Shown here piece after piece: positions 50,161 to 63,571 of a stretch of 64,000 nt of DNA; position 1 is the stretch's first letter; the number at the start of each line of letters is the position of its first letter. Source of the stretch: Oxyruncus cristatus (taxonomy: Eukaryota > Chordata > Aves > Passeriformes > Cotingidae); contig VXAY01002371.1 in the NCBI GenBank assembly GCA_013399855.1, positions 882,321 through 946,320 on the forward strand, written 5' to 3'. Position numbers and translations under genes: made by a program. Below the pieces are notes generated by a model that was not told the origin of the DNA, ran no database searches, and saw only the letters and a list, made by a program, of their open reading frames with translations.

Positions 50161-53100
50161 AGTAAGAAAAATAAACTTGCTGATGGGAATAGCAGCAACG
50201 GCAAATCACTTGAATTTTCCCCCTTTGTTCCCTGTACCCACTTATAAACCTGTCAGCACTTAAAGCTCTCTGATTATTCAGAAAAGCATCACACCATTCA
50301 CTTATGATTGTTTCCAACCAGAAAAAATAAAAGGTTATATCTTCTTTCCAGAATAAATCTCTAGTGGAAGTGAGCTAAGCCTTCAGTGGTGATTTTAAGC
50401 ACATGAATGTTTCTGAAGCACCATTAGTTTTGCTGAACAAAGTTCTAAAATCTTGAAAATCTTATCCTGACCTGAAATGCTTGCCAGGGCCACTTTCCTC
50501 TCATTTTTGAATAGTTTTAAGAGTGCCCGTTGGTTGAGCTGAGTAAATGAATCCTCACTTACTCTCCTACATCTTTATCTTTTGGTTCAGTGCTATCTTT
50601 TCTCAATCCCAAGTAGTGCAAAGAGGCAGACAAAAAGACAAATCTTAAAAGGACACATTAAAGCAAATCTAATGTGAATTTTTACAGACATAAATCTAAT
50701 TAATTTCAACTTCAAACAGAAGATAAAAAACTTCCTTGTGTTTCTTTGTTGTTAGTGAATTTCTACATAGCACTTGCCACAGAAAAAGCTTTTATTCCAA
50801 GTATTTTACAGATTCTGTTTCCAGTCTCTTCAGTGCATTTGGTGCCAGTTTTAGGAGAAAATCCAGTGCTTCTGGAGATTGGCTACTCCATCCAGTCTGT
50901 TTCAGGACTGTTTCTTTTGTGGAAGGTGATGCTGTTTATTTTTTTTGTCTCTTTCTGAATTGAAGTTTAGGTACTAAATGTGGCTGGGAAAAGCATCCAA
51001 AATGTTAACAGAAGCATATATTGAAGAATGTCTCTGAGCCAGTAAAGATTTATATGTTGATATATTTGCTGAGATTCTAGGTGTATTGGCAGATTCAGGC
51101 AGTACAGAGTTGGAGTGCAGAAGCTGTGAAGAAGTGGAATAACCTGCAGAGAGATAAAAAGCTATTTCAGAATAGCTGCAGTTTGTTCACTGATGTTTGT
51201 TATGAACGGCACTTGTCATCTAGTTATTTAGCCCTAGAAAAAAATGATCAGGAAGAACCTTCAAGTTTGTGGAAAAGCTCCACTTGACCTCTCAGTAATC
51301 TTCTGCTGAATTAAGTTACTCTAAGAGTCATTGAGCAGCGAGTCAAGGTGCTTGGTATGTGCTCCAAGTGTCAGAGATTTCAGAGAAGCAGAAACATTTG
51401 CAGGAATGCAGAGGTGGCAAGGCCATGGTTTTGTGTCAGGTTGAGTCAGGGATATGAAGAATTGTGCAGCTCGCATTTTGGTCACTGGAAGGCACCATGC
51501 CTCCCTCTGTCAGTGAACTTTTATCTTCCAAACATGCACTTACAGACCCCAGTTTGAGCACAGCAGGAAGCTTGGCCATTCCCTTCTGTCTCAGGATAAG
51601 TGAACATTACAGGAGAATGTGTAAAAACCTAATGACATGCCTCTTTCAGTAACTGGTAAGTGACTTTGCTTGTTTAAAAGCTGGCTGATCAGGTCAGGGT
51701 AATGTCACACGAGGGAGAAGCATTAAAAAGACCACCCAGAGAGTGAAACAGGCTTTTTCGTTTTTCACTGGAACTGTCAATTCTTTACTTTCTGCAGTAG
51801 TTTTAGACCACTGGGGAGTTAGCTCCTTTAAAATTTCCTGTGATATGGTAAGGAGATGCAGAGATAAAGCACAGACTCAATTTAATCTTACATTTTAATT
51901 AGCCCTTATAATTCAGTTCGGTGTATCTTATTTGTTCTAAGCCAGGACGAATTATCACCCAGCATTACTGTGTCAGGAGTCACCCTTTCTGCACTGTTGA
52001 GTTGCTGCCTCTTCTTCCTTTCAGCTGCAGTTTAATATCTGTGGTATTTAGCATACACGCGCATATGCTTGAGGGGAGGGGACAACACTTTTAGCAATGT
52101 TTTTAAAGTAAGGAGTCATACAGCAGTTCCAGCCGTTCTCCATGTCTTTCCATCCCCCTTCCCTCCCCAGTTCCTAAATAATTTCTGAACCTGTTGGACA
52201 GTTTCAAACCAAGTTGAGAAGGCCAGTAAAAGACTCTGAGACAACCACACTGCTGCGGGTACACCTGCTGAAGGGAAAGCCATGCGAAACAGAGCTGCTG
52301 GACCTTCTGGTGAGCCACAGCCAGCAGTCACCTCCCTCTGCCCTTCTTGGATCCCACCCCCAGCTCTTCTGTGTCCTTCTTGCACAGTGCAAGAGGTATG
52401 GGGGGACAACTTTTGGTAAGGAGGGAAAGATCTACTGGGTCTTCTGCTTGGGAAGGGATTTGCCTTTTGTCCTTGAAATCAACATAAGAAATATTTCCAG
52501 TTTACTGTTTTTCATTAGCAGAGGTAATGTGTAAACTTCTTGTTTTTCTTGGAAAAGCCTTTTTTTGGTCGTCTGTATCAGCATTACTGGTTATTTTTTT
52601 TTTTACTACTTTTTACACAGACACAATGGTCAACAGTAACTAATAAAAGTGAATAAATTGAGCTGCTGTAGCAGCGGACAGTGTCACGTGCAGCAGTGCT
52701 GGTCAGTTTGGCCATTTTCCTTCAACTCTGACCTGAATTCTGACTTACAGGTAGCAATAAATCACATGCTATGTGAAGGCACAGATGGACAAAGACAAAT
52801 TCAGTCTGGATAAGCCCAAAACTAAACTTAGTTTCTGGACATTGTTGGGGTTTCTTTGTTAGTCATCGGTTCTGTGTTTTTTTCCATGCAGAAGCAGCTC
52901 TAAAAATTGTATTTTAACACAGCATTTTGACATTACAGCATCTCTTGTTCTTGTAAAATGTGTCCATAGCTAACAAACAAAAAGAAGGTAAATCTTGATG
53001 AATTAACTTTGTCATGTGAATAAGCTGCAAGTTTGAAAGCCCAAGCACACTCTGTGCTGGTGTCATGCTGTTTGGAAGCCTTGCATGTGAGCTTGTTAAT

Positions 53101-56100
53101 TATTTTTAAGGGTTGGATGATACATTTGCAGTATTTTTTTTGCAGATAAGTATCTTGTTTTACCATGACTTAACCTATGTACGGGTCTTTGGTCCATTGA
53201 TTTGGAATAGATTTTCTCTTTTTTATAGACTGACTAGAAGTCAGTAAAACCAGAGTGATTCTGTGATGGTGATTTCATCGTCTTAAGAAAATGTCATGGG
53301 ATATTTGTCAGAACACACAGCTTTTTTAATAACTTGAGGATTTTTGTTTCTTCCTTTTTCTGGAACAAGTAATCCCACACAGAGTGTACATGTTTACAGA
53401 ACATGCCTATTATGTGTGTTAACCATGCTCCACTAGCATTTGAAAATAGTGTGTTGGGCAAATGCATGGAGCTGGCATAACAAGATGCTAAATGTCCATG
53501 ACCCTTTGAATGCAAACTCAGGTGTATTTTGTATAAAGAGCTGTAGTTCAGTCAGCTCCATTACTGATTCTATACAGCTCAGCTGTGGGAGGGATTGGGC
53601 CCTTTGAGTGCCTTCTTGAATCAACATCTTGAAACAATGATTGCAGGCTCAGATTATCTACTGAAGTAGTTTCATGATGTGGTTTTGTTCTCCTTAAAAA
53701 AACCACCCATACATACATAGGGAAATGTCATTAAAAACATGGTTAACAAAAAAAAAAAAAATTTTTACCCTCTAGGTAAGCTCTTAATAGTAGGAAAAAG
53801 TCAGCTAAACTTATGTGCGTGGCCTTAACACTGTGTCTTTATGTGTGTTCATTATAATCTATACTTTTTGCTAACACTTCATGAAACACTTTCTACCATC
53901 ATGTGAGGTCTGCCTTGTAAAGTACACATTTAATGAATGGCCACATGGTGCTGTAATCCCTCCCACATCTTTTTTTTACTTTTTTATGCTACATTTTTTT
54001 AATGATGTGAGTGTTTAATGACGCTTTTCAACTGTGACTTGATGGAAGGCTAAGCACAAATCTAATGTGCAGTTTGACCTTTGTATGGTCTAAGCAGGTT
54101 TTTTTGGGGGTTATTTTTTTAAAAAGCATTGCTTTATGGTGAGTTTTTCCACAGATTTTAGGATTATTTGATTTAAAATTTGTTTCCCTGGATTTCCTGT
54201 GATCTTTCATTCAGCTGGTAATATGATATTATCAGAATTTAGGTGGTTGCTTGAAATGCAGTTACTGAAGGTGGGATCAGGCATAACACCTCAATTATCC
54301 TTTTTTTTTTTGCTGTTGTTTGGCTTCCATGCTCATGTTCACACTGTAGATTACCGTTCTGGGAGTAACTTAATTTAAGAAAGATAATTATTACTCCAGA
54401 GGGGTCCAAAAGAGAATGAAGAGAATGATCAGAGATATAAAAAATTTACCTAAAAGGACAGGAAAAGAAAAACAAATAGAGAAGGCTGGGAAAGAGGGGA
54501 CTGTGATAACACTTCTGACTTTTATTAAAAGGGTTGTGCAGAGATAAAGAGTTCTTTGTCAGTAACAGTAACAAAACAGTGTCTTGAATTGCTTCACATG
54601 GTTCTAGATCAGACCTTAGGAAAAGGTTTGAACAACTAGGCAGCAAAGCAACAGAATAGATGGTACTCAAGGATTTTGCAGCTGCTAGTGGCAATTACAC
54701 AGCTTTAGGCAAAAAGATGGACTGTGACAGTCCCAACTCATTTTGAGTCTTTCTTACCCTTGTGTAACGCGTGATACAGACTCATTAACCTAAAACATTC
54801 ATCTTTCAGGTAGAAAATTTAAGTCTTGATTCAAAATCACCAGTAATGGAGAATCTGCTGCTCTTGGTAAATTCTTCCAATACTGAATTTTTCTGTCGGA
54901 TTGCAAATTGTGAGTTATTCTTCCTCTTAATTTTTCTGAGAAGACCAATGACTCCTTTTCCTTGGATCTCAGAGTACATTTGGCCACTGTATAAAGATTC
55001 AGCAAATTTTTCCTGTGTAAGCTTTGATGTGTAAGTTCGCACACATTGTCATGCACTCAACTCTCAACCTTCTCAATATTTTTTTCCTTCTAATTCTTTT
55101 TTTTTTTTTGTCATTTTGCATTGAACTTTGTTAACGCTTTGCTGAAAATGGATTCTGTGCATGGTCACATCAGTGTTGTGCCAGGTCTTTGCTCCTCTCT
55201 GCTCCTGCTCCTCAGAGAAAGGGAAACTAGGATTATTCTGGCCTCACAATGGTCTCACACAATGCTGATAATATGTGAAAGCAAGCATGTCCTTGCCAGA
55301 ACTGCTCCTTCCCTGTGAGTATCCTCTGCTTCTGGTTCTATATGCCTTGGGTTTCATTTGCCATACTACAGTCCAAAATGTTGGCTTATGTCTTTCTAGC
55401 CTGTGGCTCAAGTGGCTCTTTACCAACAAATCACTCCCTTCTTTATTCTCTCATTTTGCAGCTTTGTTTTCTGAAAATAGTACCAGTTTGAACTTATCTT
55501 CTGAATCACAGATTATCAAGTTAAACTGTGTAGTTTCAAAGCCTTAAGCAAGATGATATCCACAGCTCCCTCTTTGATGGTGATTATGTAGAATTTCACA
55601 TCTGGAACAGGGCAGCCATGTTTTAAGTTTCAGTTACGTTGATTTTTCGGTTCTGTAGATTGTATACACGATACATACTGCCAAGTTACGGTAATTTTTT
55701 TTTTTATTTTACCAAATGTATTTCAGTTTCTGTATGGACATTTCTAATATTATGCGGAGTTACTCTCTGCAACAGCCATTTCCACAGGACAGCTGGAATC
55801 ACCCATAATTCTTCTGATAAATGTATTCATACAAGAAGCTGAATATGCAGTGCTGAATGCGTTGCAACATCTTTTGCATAATAACCTTCCTAAGAAGTTG
55901 AGCCCCAGGATTTCATGTGAGCATAACTATCTCACCCAAATCTGTGGTCTCATCCAATTTTTAAGATTTATCTTTTCTGCACATCACGTTTGTTGATTTA
56001 ATACTTTCCAAAGAGCCTTATCCGCTGTTATACTATTTGTGGGAAATTTATTGTAATACTTCGTAATTAGCTTTTCTATTACTCTATATAATGTGCATCA

Positions 56101-56810
56101 TTTCCATCTCTGAATTATAGTGAAACATTAATCAGAGGTTCGGAGAGATCCTGTGCCAAACCTTTGAACAAAGTCTTAAATATAGGGTATCTGGAATTAT
56201 GTGGGTTTGATTAATGCAGAGTTTAGCTGCTGTTAGTATTTTGTGGAGAGTTAGTGTTTTCTGTCTTACTTGTTTCCAGCTGTAACTTTGCATTACATAG
56301 GTGAAAACACTATTATTATTTCCTTTACTTGATTTTGAGATACCATACAGACCCAGGCACAATTTGTATCTGTGTTAGTGTTATTCATTGTGAATTCGTA
56401 TATTAAACTGCTTTGATATGCTGAGGAGAATGAAAAGCATGGGAAAAAAACCCCTCATTGTTTAGCATGCATGAATGACTGACAGAAATACAGCCTAAAA
56501 TATTCTGGGAGATTTACAGGATAGTATGTTTACAGGATAGCCATTTGCTGATCTGAAACAGCTTACTAAACAATTCCCGGAGGACTCAGTTGTGATTTTA
56601 CAATGACATGACCCAGATACATCACTTCAGAGGCTGAAATTTCTACTGTTGAAATCACAGCTCTAGAAAGGGTAATTAATGAGGAGTGCTGCCAGTGTGC
56701 ACTATTTTACTGTTAACCTTGAACCACTAGGCATCTTGTATTCCCACACACACGTCCCATTGAAGGCCAGGCCAGCCAAAGATGCAGTTCTGAAATGAAA
56801 ATATTTATCT

Positions 56811-56980
56811 CATAGAATCATAGATTTGTTAAGGTTGGAAAAGACTTCTAAAATCATCAAGTCCAACTCTTAACCTAGACTGCCAAGTCCACCACTAAAT
56901 CATGTCACCGAGTGCTGCAACCACAGGTTTTTTGAACACTTCCAGGGATGCTGATTACATCACTTCTCTGCATTGCTTAT
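56811..56980 (-). mobile_element. CR1 LINE 3'-end fragment, minus strand
   Basis: The plus strand reads CATAGAATCATAGATTTGTT, then AAGGTTGGAAAAGACTTCTA, then AAGTCCAACTCTTAACCTAG and CCAAGTCCACCACTAAATCA. This is the reverse complement of the CR1 3' end and closely parallels the first part of the 48443-50160 copy. It continues for about 170 bp with increasing divergence. It is too short to contain ORF2 sequence. Confidence 0.9.
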
Positions 56981-57103
56981 TTTGTGTCTAGGGTAAACCA
57001 GAGAACAGTAATAAAAGAGCAAACTGGCCTAACTTTCTAACTGAAGTCTGCTCTAACTTGTACCAGTTCAACTATGCCAGCACTATTAAGACTGAAATAA
57101 CTG

Positions 57104-57126
57104 TATAGGTGACATAGTCACCTATA
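57104..57126. repeat. Perfect 10-bp inverted repeat
   Basis: TATAGGTGAC, the spacer ATA, and GTCACCTATA form a perfect 10-bp hairpin. A further GTCACC follows a few bases downstream (57129-57134). It lies about 120 bp past a CR1 fragment. Confidence 0.75.
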
Positions 57127-60100
57127 TAGTCACCATCAGTATAGATATGCTCTATATCAACTCACTTTCCTTTTTTCTCTCCTATTTCTAAAGAAAAGAT
57201 TGAAGATGTGACCAAAGTGTAGGGTGAAGGCTAGGAGAGAGGCACGACCGACAAAAGCAGGAAGATAAACTCCTTGATTATGGAGGCTGGCAATACCATG
57301 TCGTCCCAAGCAAGCAGTACCTCAGCTCACTCCTCTTTGCAGCCTGTCCTTGAGGAAGGTCATTGGACCATCCCAGAGGTGCCTCATGCCTTGTGTGCAG
57401 AGAAGGATCGCTTTGACACAAGTTCATGCTAGTGCAAGACATTATGGAAACTATTGATTTCAAAATACCTTTTCCAGAAGATAAATTTTGAAGTTACTGC
57501 ATCTTATTTAAGCCCTAAAAACATGAAAGTTGTATGTTGGTGCTTTTACATGACCTCTCCATGAAGCTGTGCTGCAGAGCACGTAATGGAGCTGTAACAT
57601 AACTGATGAGTAAATTGCTGGGCAATTGTGCTCTTGGCATGTGATTCTCAGTTGTATGACACTAAAAGAAAATTGTGCTTCCTTCATAAGAAGGACACAA
57701 TATACCTGTACCTATTAATGTTAGGTGACTGTCAGATCTTGTTTGCTTCCATTGGATTGAATTTCTAGCAACCAGTCCATTTGTTTAAGGGGAGACATAC
57801 ATTAAGGGAGTAAGAGGAAGACAAGGTTTTTATAGAGAATAGATTAGCAGTCATCTTTTACTTGAGGAGTTGTACTTTGCCTGCAGGGATAAAGAAACCT
57901 GCTTCTGCTTGTGCATAGAGTTTTGTGCTAAATGGAAAGGCAGCAACCTCCTGAAGTGAAATGAAAAATAGTAGAAGCTAAGAAATCCTCCATTTTAAAG
58001 CCAAGCAAATCACTTTGGTTGACTTTTTTTTTTTCCTAACTCATAAGGGGTTCGTAAATGGTTTTGACATGTAATAAAATTGGAATTTATCTGAGATGTT
58101 TTTCTAAGGGGCAAGCTTGCAACATTCTTCTGGCATATACTTCTTAAGGTTTTTTAAATTTACTTTTATTAAAACAGACATAGAGAAATGTATTATTAAT
58201 GAACCTAATGATCATTGAAGCCTGAAAATATTCTAGGTTTGTTGATGAGGACTCAAAAAATATACCTTTCACAACAGAGCAGTTAAAACTAATGGGATTT
58301 AATAGTATATATGAAATAAATCAGGAGAAGAAGTTAAGTGCAGGAAGAGCACTGCAGAGGATCGGTGTGTACATTTGCAGTGCTCTGCTGGAGTGGGGCT
58401 GTCTTGGCCCACTCTTCCAGTTGCAGCAGTGTGCTGCTGGACTTGAGAAGGATCGGGTAACTTCATCACGCAGGATCCAATTGTGATCCCACTCAGAGAA
58501 GGTAAGTCTTCTGCTCAAGCCTAGAAAATATAATTCTGCCCCATTTTAAATCCTTCACAATAGGTGTTTGAGTATAAATAAGGTGACATGATGTATAACT
58601 AGAGCTCAAATGTATTTTTTCGTAAGAGCGCTTTCAGGTGGGTGTTGTTAATTTGAAAAGTTTCACTCTGGAGAGCTAAGTAATATTTAATATGTCGTGA
58701 TTGATAAGTATCTAAAAATATGCAGAACATACTTGAACAAATGGAGCATTGATTTGCCCTTTTCTCTAAATAGCTTAAGGTAATTGATTTTTTTAATAGG
58801 TAGGATTTTTTATGCTATGTGACTGCCGTTTAGCTTCCATAAAAGACTCTCAGTACAGCCCGTAGAAACAAATGGTTGGAATCTGAAGTATTATAAACTA
58901 TGTTTAAAAAAATGCACATTTGAATAAGAGCCAGAACAGACTTAATTTTCCTAAAAATTCCTTGCTTGTTGCCTGGTGGAGCAACTGCAGCTGGGTGTAT
59001 AGCAGGCAGGTTACATTGTGCAGAAAATCAGAAATTCAAGCTCTCTCTTGGTTGGGAGGCGAGGGGCACACACGTCTTCATTTCAGAAATGGAAGTTCCT
59101 TTGTAACGTTTGTGAAAGGGTGACTTCCCATCTCAGCTGTCCTCTTGGGATGGATGAGCTTGTATGAGCCTCCTTTCTCAGAGCTGCTGGCACTGAATTT
59201 ACAGTCCTTGTCTTCAGATACATGACCTTAACAGCAAAAAGATGGGCTCTGGGACTTTTGTGGATTGGTTATGCAATCTCACCCCTCCTTTTACTTCAGC
59301 AAAGACAATATGTGTTGAAAATTTCTATCAAGACAACTAATGGCTGTCTGGTTTTGATTTTTCACTCTTCTGATGAACATTTAGGCTTAACATCCTCCAT
59401 AAAGCCCAGGGCAGGACATCTCTGCTCTCTTGCTTCTCTGAAGCTCGTAATCTTTTTGTCTCTGTCTTCAGACAACTTGCTGCTGTCATTGCTTCTTACT
59501 GTCTCCATTGCTTCCCCTTTTCTTTGCTCTTCTCCACTCCGTTCTGTCGTTAGATTATTGCTGATCTGCATCAAGCAGCAGGAAGATAATGTGTTCAGTA
59601 ATTTAGATGCAATCTATTCTTGCCAGCAATTTCACTTGAAAAGTTTAGTTTTCTAAGCTACCCGCCATGACATTCACCAAAAGCTTTCTATTTGAATAAA
59701 TTTTGTCAAAGCTTTATGCCCTCATTGTCCTGTGGTATTTGCAGGAATGCCTTTTTTTTTTAAATGTATGTTTCATTTTTGTATGAAACCGGAAAGCAGC
59801 AAAGATAAGCTCGGAGAAGAATTCAGGATACTAAATTCATGAAACTTTACTTGCACACCCATGTCTAAACCAGTTTATGCACTAATTAGGAGGCAGGGAG
59901 CATCTGCCTTTTTAATTGGATTGTTTCAAAGTTTTATACTATCTGTTCAATTTCAAATTATGGCAGTGATCCTGCAACATTGAGGTCAATAAAATACCGA
60001 TATGCGTAGTTATTCATGAGACAAGCCTTTGCAGACTGTATTTAGAGGCCTGGGGAATCATGCAGAATCAAAATCAAGTTGAAACTCTATGAGATTTTTC

Positions 60101-61677
60101 TATTGTCTTTCACTAGAATTCATAGTTTTAAACAATTTTGTTTCCTCTTTAATATTTATGAGAAGCCCTGATCTTTTATTAGATGAATTCAATTATTCAT
60201 CCACTCAAAAGATGAGGAGAGGATGAGAGGTTTATTTAATCTAAAGGGTGTCTTCAGTTTTCTCTCCTCTAATCTAATATTTTACATTTTAGAAGAAAAT
60301 ATTTAAATTGGGACTCAGAAAATCATCAGAATAGCATTTAAATACTTTAGTATGGCTGTGTCCTCTAGCTCCCAAAAATAAAGCATATACTAGGGCTCAA
60401 GTGAGAATTGTTCACTTAACTGGGGAATCAGGAGGGAGAATCGTAATCCATGTTGTTAGATCAGGCAAATTCCAAGTTGAATTTATCATATGAAGTTCTC
60501 AATTCAGGAAGGTTTTGTTTTATTTTATTCTTTAACTCACAGCATTTGTAGTCCGTAAGTCTTTTCCGTGAATGTCCATTTTTCAATTTTGATCACAGAA
60601 CAGTGTAAGCAACTTCCTTATTTATTCTTCCTATTAGGCCTGCTCTCCTGATGCTGTGTATTGATGCAAAATATGCAGTCAATATTTTAACACTCTGAAA
60701 ATACAGTATAATCACAAATCTTCTCAAGCTCCCTATTTCTCCTTTCCTCTTTTTGTATCCCATATATTGAACTGAAGATGTTTGTCATTGAGTACCGGGA
60801 GGAGGTGTACAAGAGGGTAAAGTCGAGGTGATGAGGTTGCTCTATCTTCTCATATCTGAAGTGCGGGTACCTATGCTGCATTTCGGTTTTGTGCCAGCCT
60901 GATCACAGCTGGTTTTGTCCTTTCCTTGGACTTGCATGTACTTGAAACTGATACTTACTTTCTATTTTGAAGCAGGAATTTTCATATTGTCTTTAAAAAA
61001 AAAAAAAGTGTTCACGAAGTGCAGTACAGGGGTAAGGTTTTGCACAACCATGAAATAACCTCGAATACAGCTGGTGGTGCAGGCTGGGGGTGAGGGGATG
61101 AAGGTCTGCACAAGTTCCAGCAATATAAAGGTGGAAATACCATGCATATCTGTCAGTTCATCCAGAGGAAACCTTCGGAAAAAAGCTTGCATGTTGCAAA
61201 ATCCTTTGCACGTTACGACACTTACTGTACAGGTGAAGGGGATCCAAGGCTGCCTTATGGCAGTTAGTGTTAGGTGGTACCTGCTCTGACATGACTTCCC
61301 AGATGGAGAATGGGTTGAGATGAAGAAATGCTCGTTCTCTGATTCATCTGCAGAATGTTTTCTTGATCTGAAAACAGTAAGGAGAAAACTCAAGAAGCAA
61401 AACTGTTGATACAGTAGAAAAAAATGGCCCTAAACCAAAATGTTTGTAGTACACATATAGCTTAATGTGATACCATATTTACTGTTTGTCCTAAAGAGAT
61501 CTTACATGCATTTACTAAGTTTGGATAAGTAGTTGTAAGAGTCTCAGTTTCATTCCTGACCTTGTAAAATCTCTGCATTTCTTTAGGAAGTAATTTGAAA
61601 GGATTCAGGTGAGAGATAATAGATAAGTGCCTGTGTGGAACCTTCCGATGAGATTCACCGATTTTTCTTCCCACCAG

Positions 61678-61831
61678 GTTTGGAGGAGACCAGCCAGTGT
61701 ACATCAATATTATTAGAGATCCTGTCAATCGATTTCTATCCAATTATTTTTTTCGACGATTTGGAGACTGGAGAGGAGAACAGAATCACATGATCCGTAC
61801 CCCCAGCATGAGGCAGGAGGAAAGATATCTG
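61678..61831 (+). CDS. UST: Uronyl 2-O-sulfotransferase, exon (probably exon 5), 3'-phosphate-binding segment
   Basis: This 154-nt exon starts with the last base of the Arg codon split from the previous exon and ends in phase 0 at a GTATGT donor. It encodes FGGDQPVYINIIRDPVNRFL, followed by SNYFFRRFGDWRGEQN and HMIRTPSMRQEERYL. The INIIRDPVNRFLSNYFF stretch is the 3'-phosphate-binding motif of the 2-O-sulfotransferase family (compare INVIRDPIERLVSYYYF in heparan sulfate 2-O-sulfotransferase). Its Arg and Ser residues contact the 3'-phosphate of PAPS. No stop or frameshift is present. The following residues of the enzyme are encoded beyond the window. The match to UST rather than HS2ST1 is clear from the FGDWRGEQN and MRQEERYL segments. 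Confidence 0.98.
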
Positions 61832-62896
61832 GTATGTTTAAATAAAAGGCTTCAATTACAAGTTTTCCAGCATCATTATAAGATGCTGATGTTCAAACTG
61901 AATGCTTGAAAAATGGCAGACTGAGGTGTCTTGCATTTTTTCCTCTGTCTTTGTCTTGCCTGGTCCTTAGTTTGCTCAGCTTTATTGCGTAGAGTATTGC
62001 TGATGAATTGTTTGATCTTGTATAAGCTGACAGCAAGTACCAGATTGCCACTGTTGAATTACGATCCTTTCACAGAGTTGGATTTGCAGTGTACCATAAT
62101 ATAACAATTCTGCCTGTATTTGTCACTGAGAATATTCAGATAGACTTTTAGATTGAAACTACGTCTTTAAGTGTGCAGCCTCAGAGGAAAATTGTGAAAC
62201 AGAGCAATTCAGTGTGCCCAAGCCTCTAATGTTCTTGCTGCTAAGTTGTTTGTACTATCCTTTATACTAGGGCTTAAATCTCAGTTCTTGGTTTCGTTTT
62301 GTTGCAGTTTTTTGATTAAGTTGGTGGCAATAATGCCAGATAAGCTATTTATATTAAGTTTTAAATTTTTGCAACTGCTGACTTGTCATAACACCTGTCA
62401 GCCTTTGTTGCAGAGCAAGGTCCCGTGGCAGAAGATATTCAATGAATGCTCAATAAGAAACACAGGGGCAAGGGGGATGGTTGGTTTTTTTGATATTGAT
62501 CTCTTTGCATGCACACTGATGCCTCCCTAAAAAGGCAAAATGGTGGAATTAGTTCTTACTCTCTCTATAATGGAGATCTAGTTTGATTGGACTCAGCCTT
62601 CAGCCACACTTGAACCTGCAGAGGGTTGAGTAACACAGTGGTGACAGGACAGCCTGATGGTCTGCTATGAGATGTTGCAGGCCAGGCATAACATCAAAAG
62701 AAGAGAGGTCTGCAGCTTTTGGAGAACAAAAAGAGGATATTTGATGATATTTTGGACGGGCAGTAGAGTACAGTATACGTGGATGAGCCATAGAGAACAA
62801 AGCTCTTAACATACCACACAACATGTTCAATCCCAGCTGAGGTCAGGTGGATCCAAGGAAGGCTGGGGTTTTTTCTGTGTTATGGGGCTGTGTTGA

Positions 62897-62913
62897 TTTT
62901 TTTTTTTTTTTTT
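62897..62913. repeat. T17 homopolymer
   Basis: Seventeen consecutive T bases in UST intron 5, with no recognised element attached. Confidence 0.75.
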
Positions 62914-63088
62914 ACTTTATTACTGTTGTCTGCTGTTGTAGACAAACTTATGAATTATGAATAATTGAAGGGGGAGGTATCAGTGTAACTGTGCACAGCC
63001 TTAACTTTAATGATATATGCTATACATTAATCATTTCAGTAATGTTGCAAAGGGTTTCTTATTTGCTATGTGCCTAGAGATCCCAAAG

Positions 63089-63127
63089 AGGTCCCTGTGT
63101 CAACTGAGCAGGTCCCTGTGTCAACTG
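63089..63127. repeat. Two-copy 21-bp tandem duplication
   Basis: AGGTCCCTGTGTCAACTG occurs at 63089-63106 and again, identical, at 63110-63127. The spacer is three bases, giving a period of 21 bp. Confidence 0.85.
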
Positions 63128-63571
63128 TCTTGACCTCCTGGTGTGCAGAGTGGGAAGTCTTTGCATGCTGTGTTCTTGGACTTCTGCTTCCTCACCTGTG
63201 AATGGGACAAGGGGGTTGCAGAAATTATTGTGGAGTGGGGTTTGTAGTATAACTTTTATCTTTTTAGCACTGTCATGTTTTCTCTTTTGAAAATTTAAAA
63301 GTGAGCGGTACAGTCTATACTTAACTCTGAAGGCCTTTACTTCTCATTTGAAGTGCAGTGAGTGGCACCTCTTATGACTAACTCTTTAAAAGCTGGTGTT
63401 AATTTCAATACTGCCTGTGCAGTTTAAGATGTGATATGTACAGCCAGGGAAATTTTGCTTCAAGCAGAACTGAAATTAATAGAAATAATTCCTGTTTGTT
63501 GGTTTAAAGGCTAATAAAAATCACCTTGCATTTTCGTTTGCATTGGTATGTTCTTTAAGAAATTAATTATT

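Larger units (their letters stand above)
45729..61677 (+). other. UST: UST intron 4
   Basis: At 15,949 bp this is the longest intron fully inside the window. It starts with GTAAGG and ends with a CTTCCCACCAG acceptor. It holds a 1.7-kb minus-strand CR1 copy with part of ORF2 (48443-50160), a short minus-strand CR1 end (56811-56980), a perfect 10-bp inverted repeat (57104-57126) and homopolymer runs of 13-14 bases near 53748 and 55097. A GC-richer stretch with a good donor-like site lies at 58382-58500. Long open frames at 59222-59656 (plus) and 60962-61393 (minus) have no recognisable family features. No second gene is supported. Confidence 0.88.

Noticed and set aside
53255..53275. GTGATTCTGTGATGG resembling a CR1 3' terminus
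   Set aside because: Only about 15 bases match and there is no CR1-like sequence on either side. A similar short match near 29550 was rejected for the same reason.
59222..59656. 144-codon plus-strand open frame, rich in Leu and Ser
   Set aside because: The hydrophobic stretches come from pyrimidine-rich DNA. There is no recognisable family, and an overlapping antisense frame is also open.
60962..61393. 143-codon minus-strand open frame just upstream of the last UST exon
   Set aside because: No motif is recognised, it starts and ends without splice or regulatory signals, and part of it is encoded by a poly-A/T run.
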